A stretch of DNA of 64,000 nt. It comes from Trichoplax sp. H2. Taxonomy: Eukaryota; Placozoa; Uniplacotomia; Trichoplacea. A program made the position numbers and the translations under genes. A model generated the notes under the pieces. That model saw only the letters and a program-made list of their open reading frames with translations. It searched no databases and was not told the DNA's origin. The stretch is taken from assembly GCA_003344405.1 (NCBI GenBank), contig NOWV01000245.1:1-64000 (forward strand), read 5' to 3'. This document shows, in pieces, positions 1-11,150 of this stretch; position 1 is the first letter of the stretch, and every line of letters starts with the position of its first letter.

Positions 1-756
1 GTTTATTAATCAAAACTAGCCCAAATACCCTAGACTAAGGCAAAGTATCGAAGTTCTCTGGATCGTTCTTGTTCTAACAACTATCCTTACTATGACTCTT
101 TATTTACTCGTATCCATTGATCATGATCATTTATTGTCACAGTTTTAATAATGGAATTAATGCTTATCTAGTCTAGGGCGTTAGATCCATGGGATTGCAA
201 TAGGTGATTACATTACTATCTGAAGATTAGTATTTGATCTATTCAACATCGTCTAAATCAATCCTTAAAGTGATGAAAGGCTTGGAGACTGCATGACTGA
301 AAATAAATGAACTATTGTGCAAGTTAATCGAGGTAACAACAGATGGAGAGCAATATCTGATTTCTTGTCATGAACTCAATTGAATACGATCATCGTCTAA
401 GGGGTAATGGGAAAAAGTGACTGGTTGAATTATCCAATGTTCTGAAATAGCAAAATTGAAAGAAGACTATCCCAACAACTGACCTTCTGGCGCTTTCTTG
501 GGATTGAGCCATCTAGTAAAGAGCGCCATCTTCTCATCGACGACGTATGGCCTCCAACTTGAGTGGGAAAATGATCAGTAGTGGCTACAACTAGATTACA
601 TTAAAATATGCGTCGGCGTGATGGAAACTTAGAGGGGACGTTCCCGCACAGTCGAGACGTAGAGTGCTACAATATGTGTCAGAGTACCCAATTCTGTTGT
701 GTACAGGATTGCGTTATCTTATACTGTCCTCTCTACAATACAGTACTGTACAATGG

Positions 757-2056
757 AAAATTAGAGCGAGAACAATACACAACATGTACTGAGTGCTCTA
801 CCGATAGAAATCTTGTATGAAATCGATGCTGTAGATTGACTCCTAGACTTTCTACTGATGTCATTTGATTTATTGATTGATGGATGTTGTTAGATTGGAT
901 TGAATTTCCATCTAGCCAGTTGTGCTTCTGTTGAGGCGTTGTAAAGGTATCGTAAATACTTTTGCCGTGTGCACATTCTTACTAACAAGAATCTCAAGAC
1001 GGAGGAGGATAAAAGCCGCGACTGCGAATGATGACGATCGATCTCAAGCGTCATCATGATTAGTCCATGTGTAGACCCTGCCAATTTATAAGAATAGACT
1101 GCTACAAGAACCAGTATAGAATATGAAAATCCTTCATTATAGAGTCGCAATGAGTTTCATCTATTATTACCATATTGTGGACTCGAATCGACACTGGTCA
1201 GACTGGTGTACAACTNNNNNNNNNNNNNNNNNNNNGAAAATTAGAGCGAGAACAATACACAACATGTACTGAGTGCTCTACCGATAGAAATCTTGTATGA
1301 AATCGATGCTGTAGATTGACTCCTAGACTTTCTACTGATGTCATTTGATTTATTGATTGATGGATGTTGTTAGATTGGATTGAATTTCCATCTAGCCATT
1401 TATGCTTCTGTTGAGGCATTGTAAAGGTATCGTAAAAACTTTTGCCGTGTGCACATTCTTACCGATAGAAATCTTGTATGAAATCGATACTGTAGGTTGA
1501 CTCCTACACTTTCTACTGATGTCATTTGATTTATTGATTGATTGATGTTGTTGGATTGGATTGAATTTCCATCTAGCCAGTTGTGCTTCTGTTGAAGCGC
1601 TGTAAAGGTATCGCAAATACTTTTGCCGTGTGCACATTCTTACCGATAGAAATTTTGTATGAAATCGATACTGTAGATTGACTCCTACACTTTCTACTGA
1701 TGTCATTTGATTTATTGATTGATGGATGTTGTTGGATTGGATTGAATTTCCTTCTAGTCCTTTGTGCTTCTGTTTGAGGCGCTGTAAAGGTATCGCAAAT
1801 ACTTTTGCTGTGTGCACATTCTTACTAACAAGAATCTCAAGACGGAAGGATAAAAGCTTCGACTGCGAATGATGACGATCGATCTCAAGCGTCATCATGA
1901 TTAGTCCATGTGTAGGCCCTGCCAATTTATAAGAATAGACTGCTACAAGAACCAGTACAGAATATGAAAATCCTTCATTATAGAGTCGCAATGAGTTTCA
2001 TCTATTATTACCATATTGTGGACTCGAATCGACACTGGTCAGACTGGTGTACAACT
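757..2056. repeat. 181-bp tandem repeat array, split by an assembly gap
   Basis: Four copies of a 181-bp unit, each starting with CCGATAGAAAT, lie at 801-981, 1281-1461, 1462-1642 and 1643-1823. They differ by a few substitutions. The tail following the array (982-1215) recurs at 1824-2056, and the lead-in (757-800) recurs at 1236-1280. Long minus-strand reading frames run through the array only because the unit is repeated; they resemble no protein I know. The layout fits two versions of one locus (one unit versus three units) placed end to end across the gap. Confidence 0.9.
1216..1235. other. Assembly gap (20 N)
   Basis: A run of 20 N between two blocks of near-identical sequence. The fixed length looks like a placeholder. 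Because the flanks repeat each other, the true gap may be zero or negative (contigs that overlap). Confidence 0.97.
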
Positions 2057-2800
2057 TCGAAACTACTGTACTGTACACTATATCGCACTACTTGACGATA
2101 TTATCGTCACTGCAAACGTATGCAAGACGAGCTGTAATTCTCTCCACCAATACAGTAAAAAGATGGAAAATTTTTCTACATTTCTGAACAGTTATTTATG
2201 ATTCATTTGTGTTATACCATTTCCTATGTAAAATAGCATGGTCTCCAACAGGGCCGTCCCAATGATTCACATTGAAAGTATAGTCTAGAGAATGATTTGT
2301 ATATACTACTCAATAAAGTCTGGGATTTATTAAGTAGTGACTTAGTAGTCCATGACATGACTGCACATATAACTTCGAAATTAAAGCCTAATTTCAGTAC
2401 TTCAATCCACAACGAGATCATTTTACTTATGAACTCTTCATTATCTTATTAAATACAGCGGAAAGTAATTAACTAAAGCTATAGCAAAATCGTCAAATGA
2501 CTTTCTTCTTCATCCAATCTACAGTGTACAGTGTACAGTACTGCACGGACAGTAGTCAAAATCCGTACTGTACACTCTGCCATGACTGTGATTCAGTGTG
2601 GTACTGGTACTGAACTAGGACCGTACTGGTACCTTCTTTCTACCATTTGACTGACTTCCAAACACATCCACGCCCAAAACACTCGTCAGCGATAAGGAGT
2701 TAAAGCACTTGCTACGGTGTTGGAGCTCATGTAACATTGTTTACAGACTGGATTAACAAGTTGCTGCTGAGGTCTAATGAGACTGATCGGGATTCGAGCC
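2057..2800. other. Intergenic; small TACTGTAC palindrome cluster
   Basis: No gene is supported here. At 2520-2640 there is a short cluster of TGTACAGT-type palindromes (for example ACAGTGTACAGTGTACAGTA), the same family that forms the large island at 33-34.5 kb. Confidence 0.6.
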
Positions 2801-2804
2801 AGCA

Positions 2805-4640
2805 TAACAGCAGCAGTAGTTGGTCATCTGATTTGCCCTTCTACAGTTCTACTTGCAGCCTTTTGCTGTTTTATACTGGGCAGCAAGTAATTCTAGACCT
2901 GTTTTATTGGCAAGTGCATGCTCGTAAAGGTGAATGGTACACTTGTAGGTGAAGACTAGCTCGATTGTTTACCGACTGCAGGAAAATTATATTACAGTTC
3001 TACAGTAATCTCTCTCCAAAGCAAATTCTAACTATGGCTCTTAAAATGACAGTGGAAGAATTTCAAGAGCAGGAAGAATCTACTGCTGATGGTTGGCGAA
3101 ATATGTGGGAAAATGGCCAGTTAGATCAATCTGCTGAAAAAGTTCAAGCACAACTCGTTCAATTTCATAGTTTACTTCTAGCACCACAGCGTACCAATCG
3201 AATTTTTGTGCCAATGAGTGGTAAAACTAAGGATTTATTGTGGTTGGCTGGTAAAGGAGCTACCGTTGTGGGGACTGAATTTGCTGCTTATGCATGTGAA
3301 AGCTTTTTCAAGGACAACAATGTTCCTTTTGATGTTGTAGATCTGGATGGTGTCAATGGGAAAGTGTACTTTAGTACCGATGATAAATTAAACATCACTA
3401 TTTATCAATGTGATCATTATTTACTAACCTCATCTATGGTCGGTTTTACCTTTGACGGTGTATGGGATAGAGGGTCTTTTAACTCTGTGCCAACCAAAGA
3501 TCGCAACAAGTACGTTAATCATATGAAAACACTTTTAACCAGTACAGCAACGATGCTCGTTGTTGTCGTGGAATACGAAATTATCAGCCAGTCGGATGAA
3601 AGGCATAATATCCCAAGTGCTGAGGAATGCCTTCTTTCAGCGTTTGCACCGAGTGCAAACATTGAGAAAATCGATCGTTCTATCACTGAGTGGCAAGGTG
3701 ATAACAATCAGGTCATCCAAATGCCAGAAATTTTATTCAAAATTCATTTCAAGTAATTGTAATTGGCCTAAAAGTTACTACGATCATCATTAGAGATGTT
3801 CTTTTAATTGTTGCGTCTTTTATATTCGTAAGCACATATATCCGTTTGTTACGAGCAATATCTGAAATCAGTCATTATTATAGAACTTTAATATCCACGG
3901 CATCCATGACTGTAATACAGTAATCTATGTTTGGTTATATTATTCAACTGCACATAATATTTCGATTCTAGGGTTACAAATGTTATTTCTCCTTCTCGGC
4001 AGAATACTGCGCCTAATACTATACGATAATATTTCTCAAGCTAGCCATAGTAATGCTGATCGATTATGTTAAAAAAGCATTTTATGGGTAACTGATCAAT
4101 GTAAGAATTAGAAAATACAGTAATTGGGGTTACTGATTGCATCTTTTTTCATTTCATTATTTTAAATATTAAATAGAAGCGCCTTATAATTTCAACGAAC
4201 TGGGTAAATTATACAATGTGCTCAACGATATCGGGCCATGTTAGCCATATCACGGAAATTACTATCTTGCTACATTGGCTACAGATTCAAGCCTTATAAT
4301 GTATTATTGCGCCTATATTAAATGCATTTGTACAGCAACAAAAACAACCGATTTTAATCTCTTAGGGCTTGAGGTATGACTAGAATACTTTGGATATTAA
4401 AATTTAGGGCTGTACTCACGTTTTCATTATCGCAAATGTACGCAATCACTTTACAAAAAGGATTCAAAATGAACATCTTTATGCTTCCAATTTTGGTCAT
4501 CCATTGCTGTCATAACTATACTAACTCAAGCCATAGAGTATTTCGCGATTGAAATATAGAGAAAATTTTTTCTGTAAAGTTGTCGATATTTTTAAATATT
4601 AATGATGGCACGCATCAGGAAGTCATATCACATTTATTAA
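2805..4640 (+). repeat. Tandem segmental duplication, copy A
   Basis: This segment, containing TPMT-like gene 1, is homologous to about 8560-10330. Homology outside the coding region is clear but diverged. Upstream matches lie near 2811-2950 versus 8565-8690. Downstream matches include the stretch TCCACGGCATCCATGACTGTA at 3895 versus 9648 (20 bases shared), and scattered matches up to about 4640 versus 10330. The two copies are about 5.8 kb apart in the same orientation. Confidence 0.8.
3034..3756 (+). CDS. TPMT-like S-adenosylmethionine methyltransferase, copy 1
   Basis: Single-exon gene of 240 aa, close to the length of animal thiopurine S-methyltransferase (about 245 aa). It is a class I SAM-dependent methyltransferase, probably cytosolic. 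Seen in sequence: the SAM-binding strand and loop NRIFVPMSGK (residues about 54-64), the acidic end of strand 2 in VVGTE (about 80), and the TPMT-family WDRG motif (about 143-146). TPMT transfers a methyl group to thiol-bearing heterocycles; the natural substrate here is unknown. I chose the start at 3034 because it matches the starts of the other two copies (MALKM, MAFKM, MAQPM) and gives 240 aa in all three; the frame is open further upstream to 2965. The cysteine of the family PLCGK motif is serine here (residue 62). An intronless form is unusual for an animal TPMT. Confidence 0.9.
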   Translation: MALKMTVEEFQEQEESTADGWRNMWENGQLDQSAEKVQAQLVQFHSLLLAPQRTNRIFVPMSGKTKDLLWLAGKGATVVGTEFAAYACESFFKDNNVPFDVVDLDGVNGKVYFSTDDKLNITIYQCDHYLLTSSMVGFTFDGVWDRGSFNSVPTKDRNKYVNHMKTLLTSTATMLVVVVEYEIISQSDERHNIPSAEECLLSAFAPSANIEKIDRSITEWQGDNNQVIQMPEILFKIHFK

Positions 4641-5850
4641 CCCGTTGTAGTATAATTATGTGGATTGTAAAGTCTTTAGGAGACTTAAATTATTTTTCTA
4701 CCAAACACAGCATGTACTATATGGATTACGATAAAGTTCATAACCACCAATTATTATCTATTAACTATCTGCCTTTAAATTACGCTGTCTAAGAATGAAT
4801 TAATCTACTGCACAATTAAGTTTACGATTTGGCAGTTATATATTGGCTTAGTAATTATTTGTATGTCTTAGATAAAATGCAATAAAGGTTACTAACCCAT
4901 TATATTTATGACTTAGATACGAAAATAAACCACATTGTATTGCAGAAGTAGTAGTAATCTACTCTAGCATTCTGTTAATACAGTATGTATATGTATTCAC
5001 TGTCAGTTAATGTTAGTTAATTAGACGATAATCAATTTAACATTATTATAGTTCTAAATCAGACACAAGTAGAACCATGGCAAAATAACTCCTAGCTCTA
5101 ATCAGTGTTGAAAATAGTTATTATAGTATGATTAATTTACAACTATAAACGATGATTTCGAAAATTTGATATCATTCTTAAGTTAGAAATCTTCTTTTTA
5201 TATTATATGGTACTAGATATCGTACTGTACTAATTATTGCTTTGTCTATAATCATGGTGATCATACTTGTAGTAAGACTATAGTTATGTAGGATTGCACA
5301 ACTTAAATTGATATGCATAACTTAAATAGATAATGATGAAAGTATGATAATATGAACTTAAAAACAGTTTTAATCAAGAGAAATAACTTCGGTTATAAAT
5401 AAAATAAAATTTAACATTTTTTTTATCAAAAATAAGTCCAGGATTGCAAGAAAAAGATTGAATCTATATCTTCTAGGCGGCAGCAGTGTCGCACTCCTTT
5501 TCACCGACTACTAGATATAGATTTGCATTATGAGGCTCTACTTATCGTTACTAATCTTTTAAAATAATAATAACATAGTCAGCACCGATATTCATTACTA
5601 TGTTCATAATCTTTAACAGGATTTAAAATGAATAGGAAACATATACTATACCCCTGCAATTTTAACACGAAGCATAAACCGCAGAACTAGCAATTGTATT
5701 AATTATTGTTTAGTTCGTTAATTTCGCTTTGCCTTGCAATCGAAATTTTTTCTTCTTTTACAATTTGGGAATTACAAGCTATACAACTTTCGTTTTCATC
5801 CTGGTAGTATCTAGCACTTAGCGTTGGTATTACTCTTTCTGCAAACTATT
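4641..5850. other. Intergenic, no gene seen
   Basis: AT-rich sequence. A 70-codon open frame at 4580-4792 (+) has no recognisable domain and straddles the end of the duplicated segment. Nothing else is supported. Confidence 0.5.
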
Positions 5851-5851
5851 C

Positions 5852-7415
5852 ATTAGGTTACATCTTGCTGAGGTAACCTTTCAATTCCTTCACTGACCTG
5901 CTTCTCATCTCGATTCTCTTCATTTTCCTCCTTGATCGCGGCTTCCTTGAATATGCACCTTACTAAGCTAACCTTTCAATTCCTTCACTAATCTGCTTCT
6001 CATTTGAATCTCTTCATTTCCCTTCTTGATTGCGGCTTCTTTTGAGTGTGCACATGTAGCTTGCAATTCCTTACTTTCCATTTCATTTATCACTTGTTTG
6101 ATTTCTTCTAACTTTCTTTGCAATTTGACATTATCAAAATATTTTTTTTTCAATAGCTTGATTATCATATCTAATATCCCTTCAAGTAGTATTCGTTTAT
6201 TTTCTTGTATACTCTCCTTCAAAGTTCTATCTGTTATGTTTACCTTCTCAATGCTTTCAGGATTGGTTTTTCTTCGTTGTCAAATTCTTCATTCTCTTTC
6301 TTAACTACAGTTCTATGGGAGACAGGTAATCTTTTATTTTCAATTCGTTTAATAATTGCATGACATCTTTCGATTCCTTTTTTTAACTCGACCACCTCAA
6401 ACTTCTCATGTTCTAATTCTTTGGTTGTCAGATCCAATTTTTCTTCCGCTGATAATCGCTTGTCTTTTTCTTTTTGTAAATTGTCCGATAAAATTTTATT
6501 TTCTTGGGTTAATTTTTAATTTCTTCATTAGCTCGCTTCTTTTCACTTTGGACTTCTTCATTTTCTGCTTGTATTAAGACTGCTTCTGATTCTGCATGAA
6601 GAACCTGTAAATATTTAAATGCTTTGTCTTTATAATATTCGACTACTTCCGCATAGCCCGCGATTTTAAAACTGTCTATATATTTTAGCATTTTTCGAAG
6701 AACTCTATTTTTTACTTTCTCTAATTCATCTTCGAATGGTACCATCACACGTACCACATTGTCGACTTTTGGCTAAATTATTAAGTTAAGATTAAAATCC
6801 TCTTATGCTCAAATACTAATTATTTCGACGGTTACACAATTAACTTTTCCATACCTTTACAGCTTCGAAGTCTAGTTCATAATCTTTCTTTAAAGAGCGA
6901 AGTCCCTCATCGCACATCGCCATAACAATTCCCTGCAATATGATAAAAAGTGATAAAGTATTGGTTCGATACCGAAAACGATAATAATTTAGTTTATTAT
7001 TACCTTATGGGCCTTCCTTCTATCTGTAGTAATAGGGTATTAAATAAATTAAAATCTGTAAACGTTTTTGCCTACGATTCTAAAAATTTATGACTACTGT
7101 TCTGTTTCAAGGCCGGTTGGAATAATATAATACGCATGAATATCATAATTGTAAAAATAACCTTGTGAAGTCGTTCTGCACTTGGTAAAGTTGCGTAATG
7201 CGATCTGTCATTCGTTTTATAATCATACTGGAAAAGGCGACATCTTTTCTACGAATAGAGAATAATAATGATATTTTACACGACTGTTCTTCATTTACAT
7301 CAAATCAACGATAGTTTATTTCTCATCTAATTTACCTTAATGTAGCGTAATACTTCCGGACAAGTCATGACATGGTTAAATACGTTTTTAACTTCCAGCT
7401 TTTCGGAGTTGCAGT
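5852..7415 (-). pseudogene. Multi-exon coiled-coil protein gene with two frameshifts
   Basis: I do not recognise the family. Four exons with matching phases join: 7336-7415, 7162-7227, 6855-6932, then a long last exon from 6772 downward. All use GT-AG borders. The product starts with a mixed helical region (for example MVPFEDELEKVKNRVLRK) and continues into a Lys/Glu-rich coiled coil. In the last exon the coil frame breaks twice, near 6512 and near 6257. Both breaks are at A-runs, and one extra A at each would restore a continuous coil. The first annotated exon has no clear start codon, so further 5' exons are likely. An 87-bp C-terminal segment is duplicated (about 5866-5948 and 5953-6040). 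Either this is a decaying gene or the assembly has two homopolymer errors. It sits between the two tandem TPMT copies. Confidence 0.6.
5862..6042. repeat. Diverged ~87-bp tandem repeat in the coiled-coil 3' end
   Basis: Two adjacent copies contain AACCTTTCAATTCCTTCACT followed by a segment ending in GCGGCTTC. On the minus strand both encode EAAIK-type heptads followed by a Glu-rich stretch, so the coil was extended by local duplication. Confidence 0.7.
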
Positions 7416-8560
7416 CTAAGGTTACAGTTATAGGTTCTAAGTTCTAATAATGAATCATAGACTATAAATTATCAGCATGTTATGTTATCAAAATGCTTGT
7501 CTGTATCGTGTCTAGCAATTGAGTCAACTTTAATATCTTTATCGGACAACGCTGCTAAGTAACAAAACGATTCGTTACTATTACAGGTAGAATCTTTTCA
7601 AAAAGGAAAGTCTTAAGACCTCTTCGGTTTTGCTTCACACGATCATTCAATTACTCGGCTAATGTATGTACAGGACAACCTTCAATAAAGTCAATGATGT
7701 AATAGCGAAGTGCGAGCTGCATTTTATGGAAAGTATCACTAGTCAACCTCAAGATCCACCATAATAGTCACTGCAGGCATATGCAAAACAGGCTGCGATC
7801 ATCCCACTCGTACAGTAGAATCATAGAAAGTATTTTTGACTTTACTGAACAGTTCTTTATTTTTTTGTCTATAAAATTCCAGGGTCTACAGCAGCAGGGA
7901 CCGTCCGAAGTAAGTACTGTATAAACACATCATGCCCATTTAAAACTAATTCTCCAGAATTTAAGGGGAAAAAGCTAAAAAATTGGCCTTTTTACTGGAC
8001 AGTGGTCCGATATTTTCAGATTAATCTCCAGGCTATAATTAGTACGGAAATATTTGTGTTGGAGTTTTGTTCAGAATATGTTGACAAATAAGATGGGCCA
8101 GGATCGTATAGAAGGGTGGGTTTAGGGCAGAGAGCGAGAGTAGCTTCTCAGATTTGCTAACATGAGGATTCCTAGAAGAATGTTCTACTATTAGCTATAG
8201 CCTTTTTATTGCTCATATTCTGTAATCTTTTTATGGATGTAATAAAGTTATTCTTATCCTAAGGCAGTCAGTCTCAGCATTACTGTGAACCAGTAGTTTG
8301 GAATAGTTTAGGAGTAACAATTATTACAGGTCCAAATTGCAAAGCTACTCACTGCCGATGACTTTATTTATTTGCACTCAGAAGTCCATAAATAAACTCG
8401 AAGGTTTCTACGAATGCTGTAACTATGGTGTGCATAGAGCACAGCATACGCCCCAGGCGTACCCCAATCCTCAACTCGTTAAGGTAGGGCGCATTATTAT
8501 TGACAAGCCCTTAAATAGACGGTCGAGGTTGCAGCTTGGAGACTGATCTTGCCAGTTTCC
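7416..8560. other. Intergenic, possible further 5' exons of the coiled-coil gene
   Basis: No gene can be supported. A minus-strand open stretch around 7490-7605 could be another exon of the coiled-coil gene, but its splice borders are unclear. The open frame at 8337-8546 (+) has no recognised domain. Confidence 0.4.
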
Positions 8561-10330
8561 CAGCAGTAGGAGTGATTGGTTGGTCATCTTATTTCCCTTG
8601 TACAGTTCCACTTTCAGCCTTTTGCTATTTTATACTGGGCAATAGGCAGTCATTAATTATAGACCAGTTTTATGGGTAAGTTCGTGTTCGTGAGGAAAGA
8701 GTAATCTGTCTGGATCGTGGAACTAAAATTAGTCATCTGTACTCTACACTGGAAGACGAGCTTAATTATTTACCAATTGCAGGAAAATCATAATCACCCT
8801 AGATAGAAAGTGAATGATGGCATTCAAAATGACAGTGGAAGAATTTCAAGAGCAGGAAGAATTTACTGCTGATGGTTGGCGAGATATATGGGAAAAGGGC
8901 CAGTTAGATCAATCTGCTGAAAAAGTTCAAGCACAACTCGTTCAATTTCATAGTTTACTTCTAGTACCACAGCGTACCAATCGAATTTTTGTACCAATGT
9001 GTGGTAAAGCTAAGGATTTATTGTGGTTGGCTGGTAAAGGAGCTACCGTTGTGGGGACTGAATTTGCTGCTTATGCATGTGAAAGCTTTTTCAAGGACAA
9101 CAATATTCCTTTTGATGTTGTAGATCTGGATGGCGTCAATGGGAAAGCGTACTTTAGTACCGATGATAAATTAAACATCACTATTTATCAATGTGATCAT
9201 TATTTACTAACCTCATCTATGGTCGGTTTTACCTTTGACGGTGTATGGGATAGAGGGTCTTTTAACTCTGTGCCAACCAAAGATCGCAACAAGTACGTTA
9301 ATCATATGAAAACACTTTTAACCAGTACAGCAACGATGCTCGTTGTTGTCGTGGAATACGAAATTATCAGCCAGTCGGATGAAAGGCATAATATCCCAAG
9401 TGCTGAGGAATGCCTTCTTTCAGCGTTTGCACCGAGTGCAAACATTGAGAAAATCGATCGTTCTATCACTGAGTGGCAAGGTGATAACAATCAGGTCATC
9501 CAAATGCCAGAAATTTTATTCAAAATTCATTTCAAGTAATTGTAATTGGCCTAAGTGTTACTACAATCATCATCAGCGATCTTTTTATGATTGCATCTTT
9601 TCTACGCGTATACCTGCAATCCCTCACTATTATTATCGAATTCTAATATCCACGGCATCCATGACTGTATTGCAGTAATCTATTTTGGAGAATGATTCAA
9701 TTGCCCATGCTATGCCTATTCTAAAGTTACAAATGCTATTACTCCTTCTTTGCAGAATATTGTACTTGATACTAGATGATAATATTTCTCATGGTAGTCA
9801 AAATTATGATGAATCGTTTTTGTTCAATATTTCATGGGTCGTTAATAAATGTAAAAATTAGCAAATGCAGTAATTAAGATTACTGATTGCATCTTGTTTC
9901 ATTTCATGACTTTAACTATTCAATTGGTGAGCCTTGTAATTTCAACAGTCTGAGTAAATTATATTTACTATACAAATAAATTAGATAATGTGCTTAACGA
10001 TATCGGCCCATGTTCGCCATATCCCGAAAATTGCTCTCTTGCTACATTAACTACAGATTCTAGCCTTATAATGTCCCCTTGTGCCTATATTTTTTAAAGG
10101 CGTTTACAGAGCAACAAAAGCAACCATTTTGAATCCGTTAAGGCTTGAGGTATGATTAGGATACCTTGGATGTTGAAACTTAGGACTGTACTCACGTTTT
10201 CATGGTCGCAAGCGTACAAAGCTATAGTGTATTTCGTGATTAAAGCATTACGAAAAATTCTCCCCTGAAGTTGTCAATATTTATTTATAATTATCAATGA
10301 TGCAATTTATCTACAAGTCATAGTACAATT
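8560..10330 (+). repeat. Tandem segmental duplication, copy B
   Basis: Second copy of the segment at about 2805-4640, carrying TPMT-like gene 2. Flanking DNA is diverged from copy A, while the 3' half of the coding region is identical. Confidence 0.8.
8817..9539 (+). CDS. TPMT-like S-adenosylmethionine methyltransferase, copy 2
   Basis: Single-exon gene, 240 aa from the ATG at 8817. Another ATG lies directly before it at 8814 and would add one Met. Class I SAM methyltransferase of the TPMT family, with the intact loop NRIFVPMCGK, VVGTE and WDRG. Copies 1 and 2 differ at 14 nucleotides and 10 amino acids in the first 111 codons, then are identical from codon 112 through the stop and about 15 nt beyond. 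This copy keeps the family cysteine that copy 1 has replaced by serine. It is therefore the more conservative member of the pair. Substrate unknown. Confidence 0.9.
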   Translation: MAFKMTVEEFQEQEEFTADGWRDIWEKGQLDQSAEKVQAQLVQFHSLLLVPQRTNRIFVPMCGKAKDLLWLAGKGATVVGTEFAAYACESFFKDNNIPFDVVDLDGVNGKAYFSTDDKLNITIYQCDHYLLTSSMVGFTFDGVWDRGSFNSVPTKDRNKYVNHMKTLLTSTATMLVVVVEYEIISQSDERHNIPSAEECLLSAFAPSANIEKIDRSITEWQGDNNQVIQMPEILFKIHFK

Positions 10331-11150
10331 AACTCAACTACTGTATGACTTTAAAAGACCGATACAAGTATTGCATGCCATATATTGGAAAGTATTTTAT
10401 TGCTGTTAACAGCTGCATGAAAATCAGTAACGAGAGACTTGTAACTTAATACCGTTGAATAATTGAGTGGATAAATATAGCCGTATGGGAGGCTTATTCA
10501 GTAAGTGTAGCTACTATTAACGAAAAATCGTAGGAATGAGACGAGTGCAACTCAAAGTAGGTAGAGAGACAGCAAAGTATTTTCCAATTATTGCTGTTAA
10601 AAGATCAAAATATTCTCTAGTAAACTTGTTTAGGCGTCAAGGACATCGTAACAACTCCAATGATAGGAAATAGGTAGCAATACCGATCATAAAAATGATC
10701 CATTTTATGCGCATCACCATTCTACAACTATAATTAGTAGAATGGATGCCATTGAATGATAATAGTACTGCACACTATCTACCGCAACAGATATTAAGTT
10801 TGAACCAAGATTATAATTGGTCAATATTAAGACACCAAAATTGATATAGAACCTCATGTTATGATTATTACATTATTATTTTAGTTAGTCCTTAGAGGTA
10901 CTCGTGAGTAATAAGATTATATAATAAAAGCTATAAGAGACCATTGTAGAAAAAAATCTAGCAGCTTATACTAATACCGTACTTATTCGAATTAGAATAT
11001 CTAGTAAAGTTTTGACAGACATTGAAAAGTGCCTTTCAAGTTCTATTAGTACCTGAATTAATTAAAACAAGCCCACTGCAGTCCATACGATAAATTAGAG
11101 AACACTGCAGTCAAATATGATCAATTAGAGAAAATATACGAGCATTTGTT
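10331..11150. other. Intergenic, nothing seen
   Basis: AT-rich sequence without open frames or structure that I can support. It contains the likely 3' flanks of TPMT copies 2 (+) and 3 (-), which converge here. Confidence 0.5.

Noticed and set aside
890-1991. Minus-strand open frames of 73-199 codons
   Set aside because: They are repeats of the 181-bp tandem unit read in frame; no domain and one runs into N bases.
3519-3707. Antisense and shifted frames within TPMT copies (also 9302-9490 and 9343-9678)
   Set aside because: Shadows of the real coding frame, duplicated with it.
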